Below are positions 63,699 to 64,000 of a DNA stretch of 64,000 nt, piece by piece. The translations under genes and the position numbers were made by a program. Numbering within the stretch: position 1 is the stretch's first letter; the number at the start of each line of letters is the position of its first letter. The stretch is from Stramonita haemastoma (Eukaryota; Mollusca; Gastropoda; Neogastropoda; Muricidae). The DNA is taken from contig CM060323.1 of assembly GCA_030674155.1 (NCBI GenBank), positions 38,812,239 through 38,876,238 of the forward strand, written 5' to 3'. The notes beneath the pieces were generated by a model, which was given only the letters and a program-made list of their open reading frames with translations, searched no databases and was not told where the DNA came from.

Positions 63699-63767
63699 AT
63701 TTTTTCAATGATACACCCTGAATTTTACAAGTTTGCACGCTGTAAATCCGACTGCTCGCTGCACAAC
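63699..63767 (-). promoter_or_regulatory. PRPF38A 5' leader or promoter segment
   Basis: These bases lie immediately upstream of the PRPF38A ATG. No TATA box is apparent. The adjacent CpG-containing stretch around 63745-63790 is the likeliest transcription start zone, inferred from position only. Confidence 0.3.
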
Positions 63768-63944
63768 ATGCCTCCGATGCTACCGGAAATTGTGCCTGTT
63801 TATCCAGTAACGACTAAACACCAGAACCTTATAGACCAGGATCGCAAGAGGCATTCTGAGAACTTGATTATAATATTTATTAGAGTCCCAACGGAATCAT
63901 CCAGTTTAGGCACTATACCATCAACGAAACACATGTCATACTGA
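63768..63944 (+). CDS. Possible divergent small ORF opposite PRPF38A
   Basis: ATG at 63768 opens a 58-residue frame (MPPMLPEIVPVYPVTTKHQN onward) running away from PRPF38A, with 69 bases between the two start codons. The stretch also serves as the PRPF38A 5' leader or promoter. It may be the first exon of a divergent gene sharing a bidirectional promoter, or a chance ORF. I do not recognise the product. Confidence 0.25.
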   Translation: MPPMLPEIVPVYPVTTKHQNLIDQDRKRHSENLIIIFIRVPTESSSLGTIPSTKHMSY

Positions 63945-64000
63945 AAAATTACATGAACATTTTCATAAATGGAATGAATTAACACTGGAACCCATCTGAA

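Overview
This window is animal nuclear DNA. It has introns with canonical GT-AG boundaries, long AT-rich introns, abundant (CA)n and (CT)n microsatellites, several minisatellites, tRNA-derived SINEs and non-autonomous DNA transposons. The overall texture, with short conserved exons in a sea of dinucleotide repeats, suggests an invertebrate, most likely a mollusc (perhaps a gastropod). That assignment is inference; no marker gene here fixes the species.

Three protein-coding loci can be supported. (1) On the + strand from 17,277 to 19,630 lies a large, probably single-exon coding region for a charged, low-complexity protein with a helical C-terminal part. I do not recognise it, and it is broken into four overlapping reading-frame blocks. 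(2) On the + strand from 36,199 to 49,615 lie 14 coding exons of SPTLC1, the non-catalytic subunit of serine palmitoyltransferase; the short first exon was not found. (3) On the - strand from 63,698 down to 56,196 lies PRPF38A, a spliceosomal B-complex protein, in nine coding exons from start to stop. SPTLC1 and PRPF38A converge tail to tail. They serve unrelated processes (sphingolipid synthesis and splicing).

Layout: 1-13 kb is repeat-dominated, with five different minisatellites, a tandem 1.1 kb duplication and two decayed non-LTR retrotransposon 3' ends. 11-13.5 kb is more CpG-containing and may hold the promoter side of the 17 kb gene. 17-19.6 kb is the unknown gene. 19.6-35 kb has no recognised exon but carries SINEs and microsatellites. 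35.3-35.8 kb has an unidentified, apparently frameshifted protein-like stretch. 36.2-49.6 kb is SPTLC1, with SINEs, a piggyBac-like MITE and a 1.3 kb minisatellite in its introns. 50-55.5 kb is the SPTLC1 3' side, with a second MITE, a 1.5 kb TIR transposon containing a CRE-site cluster, and SINEs. 56.2-63.7 kb is PRPF38A, with a second TIR transposon in intron 1 and a possible divergent ORF 69 bp upstream of its start.

All three genes contain apparent net single-base frame breaks (one in SPTLC1 exon 6, one likely in the PRPF38A last exon, three in the 17 kb gene). The simplest reading is residual indel error in a draft assembly rather than three independent pseudogenes, because splice sites and phases are otherwise intact.
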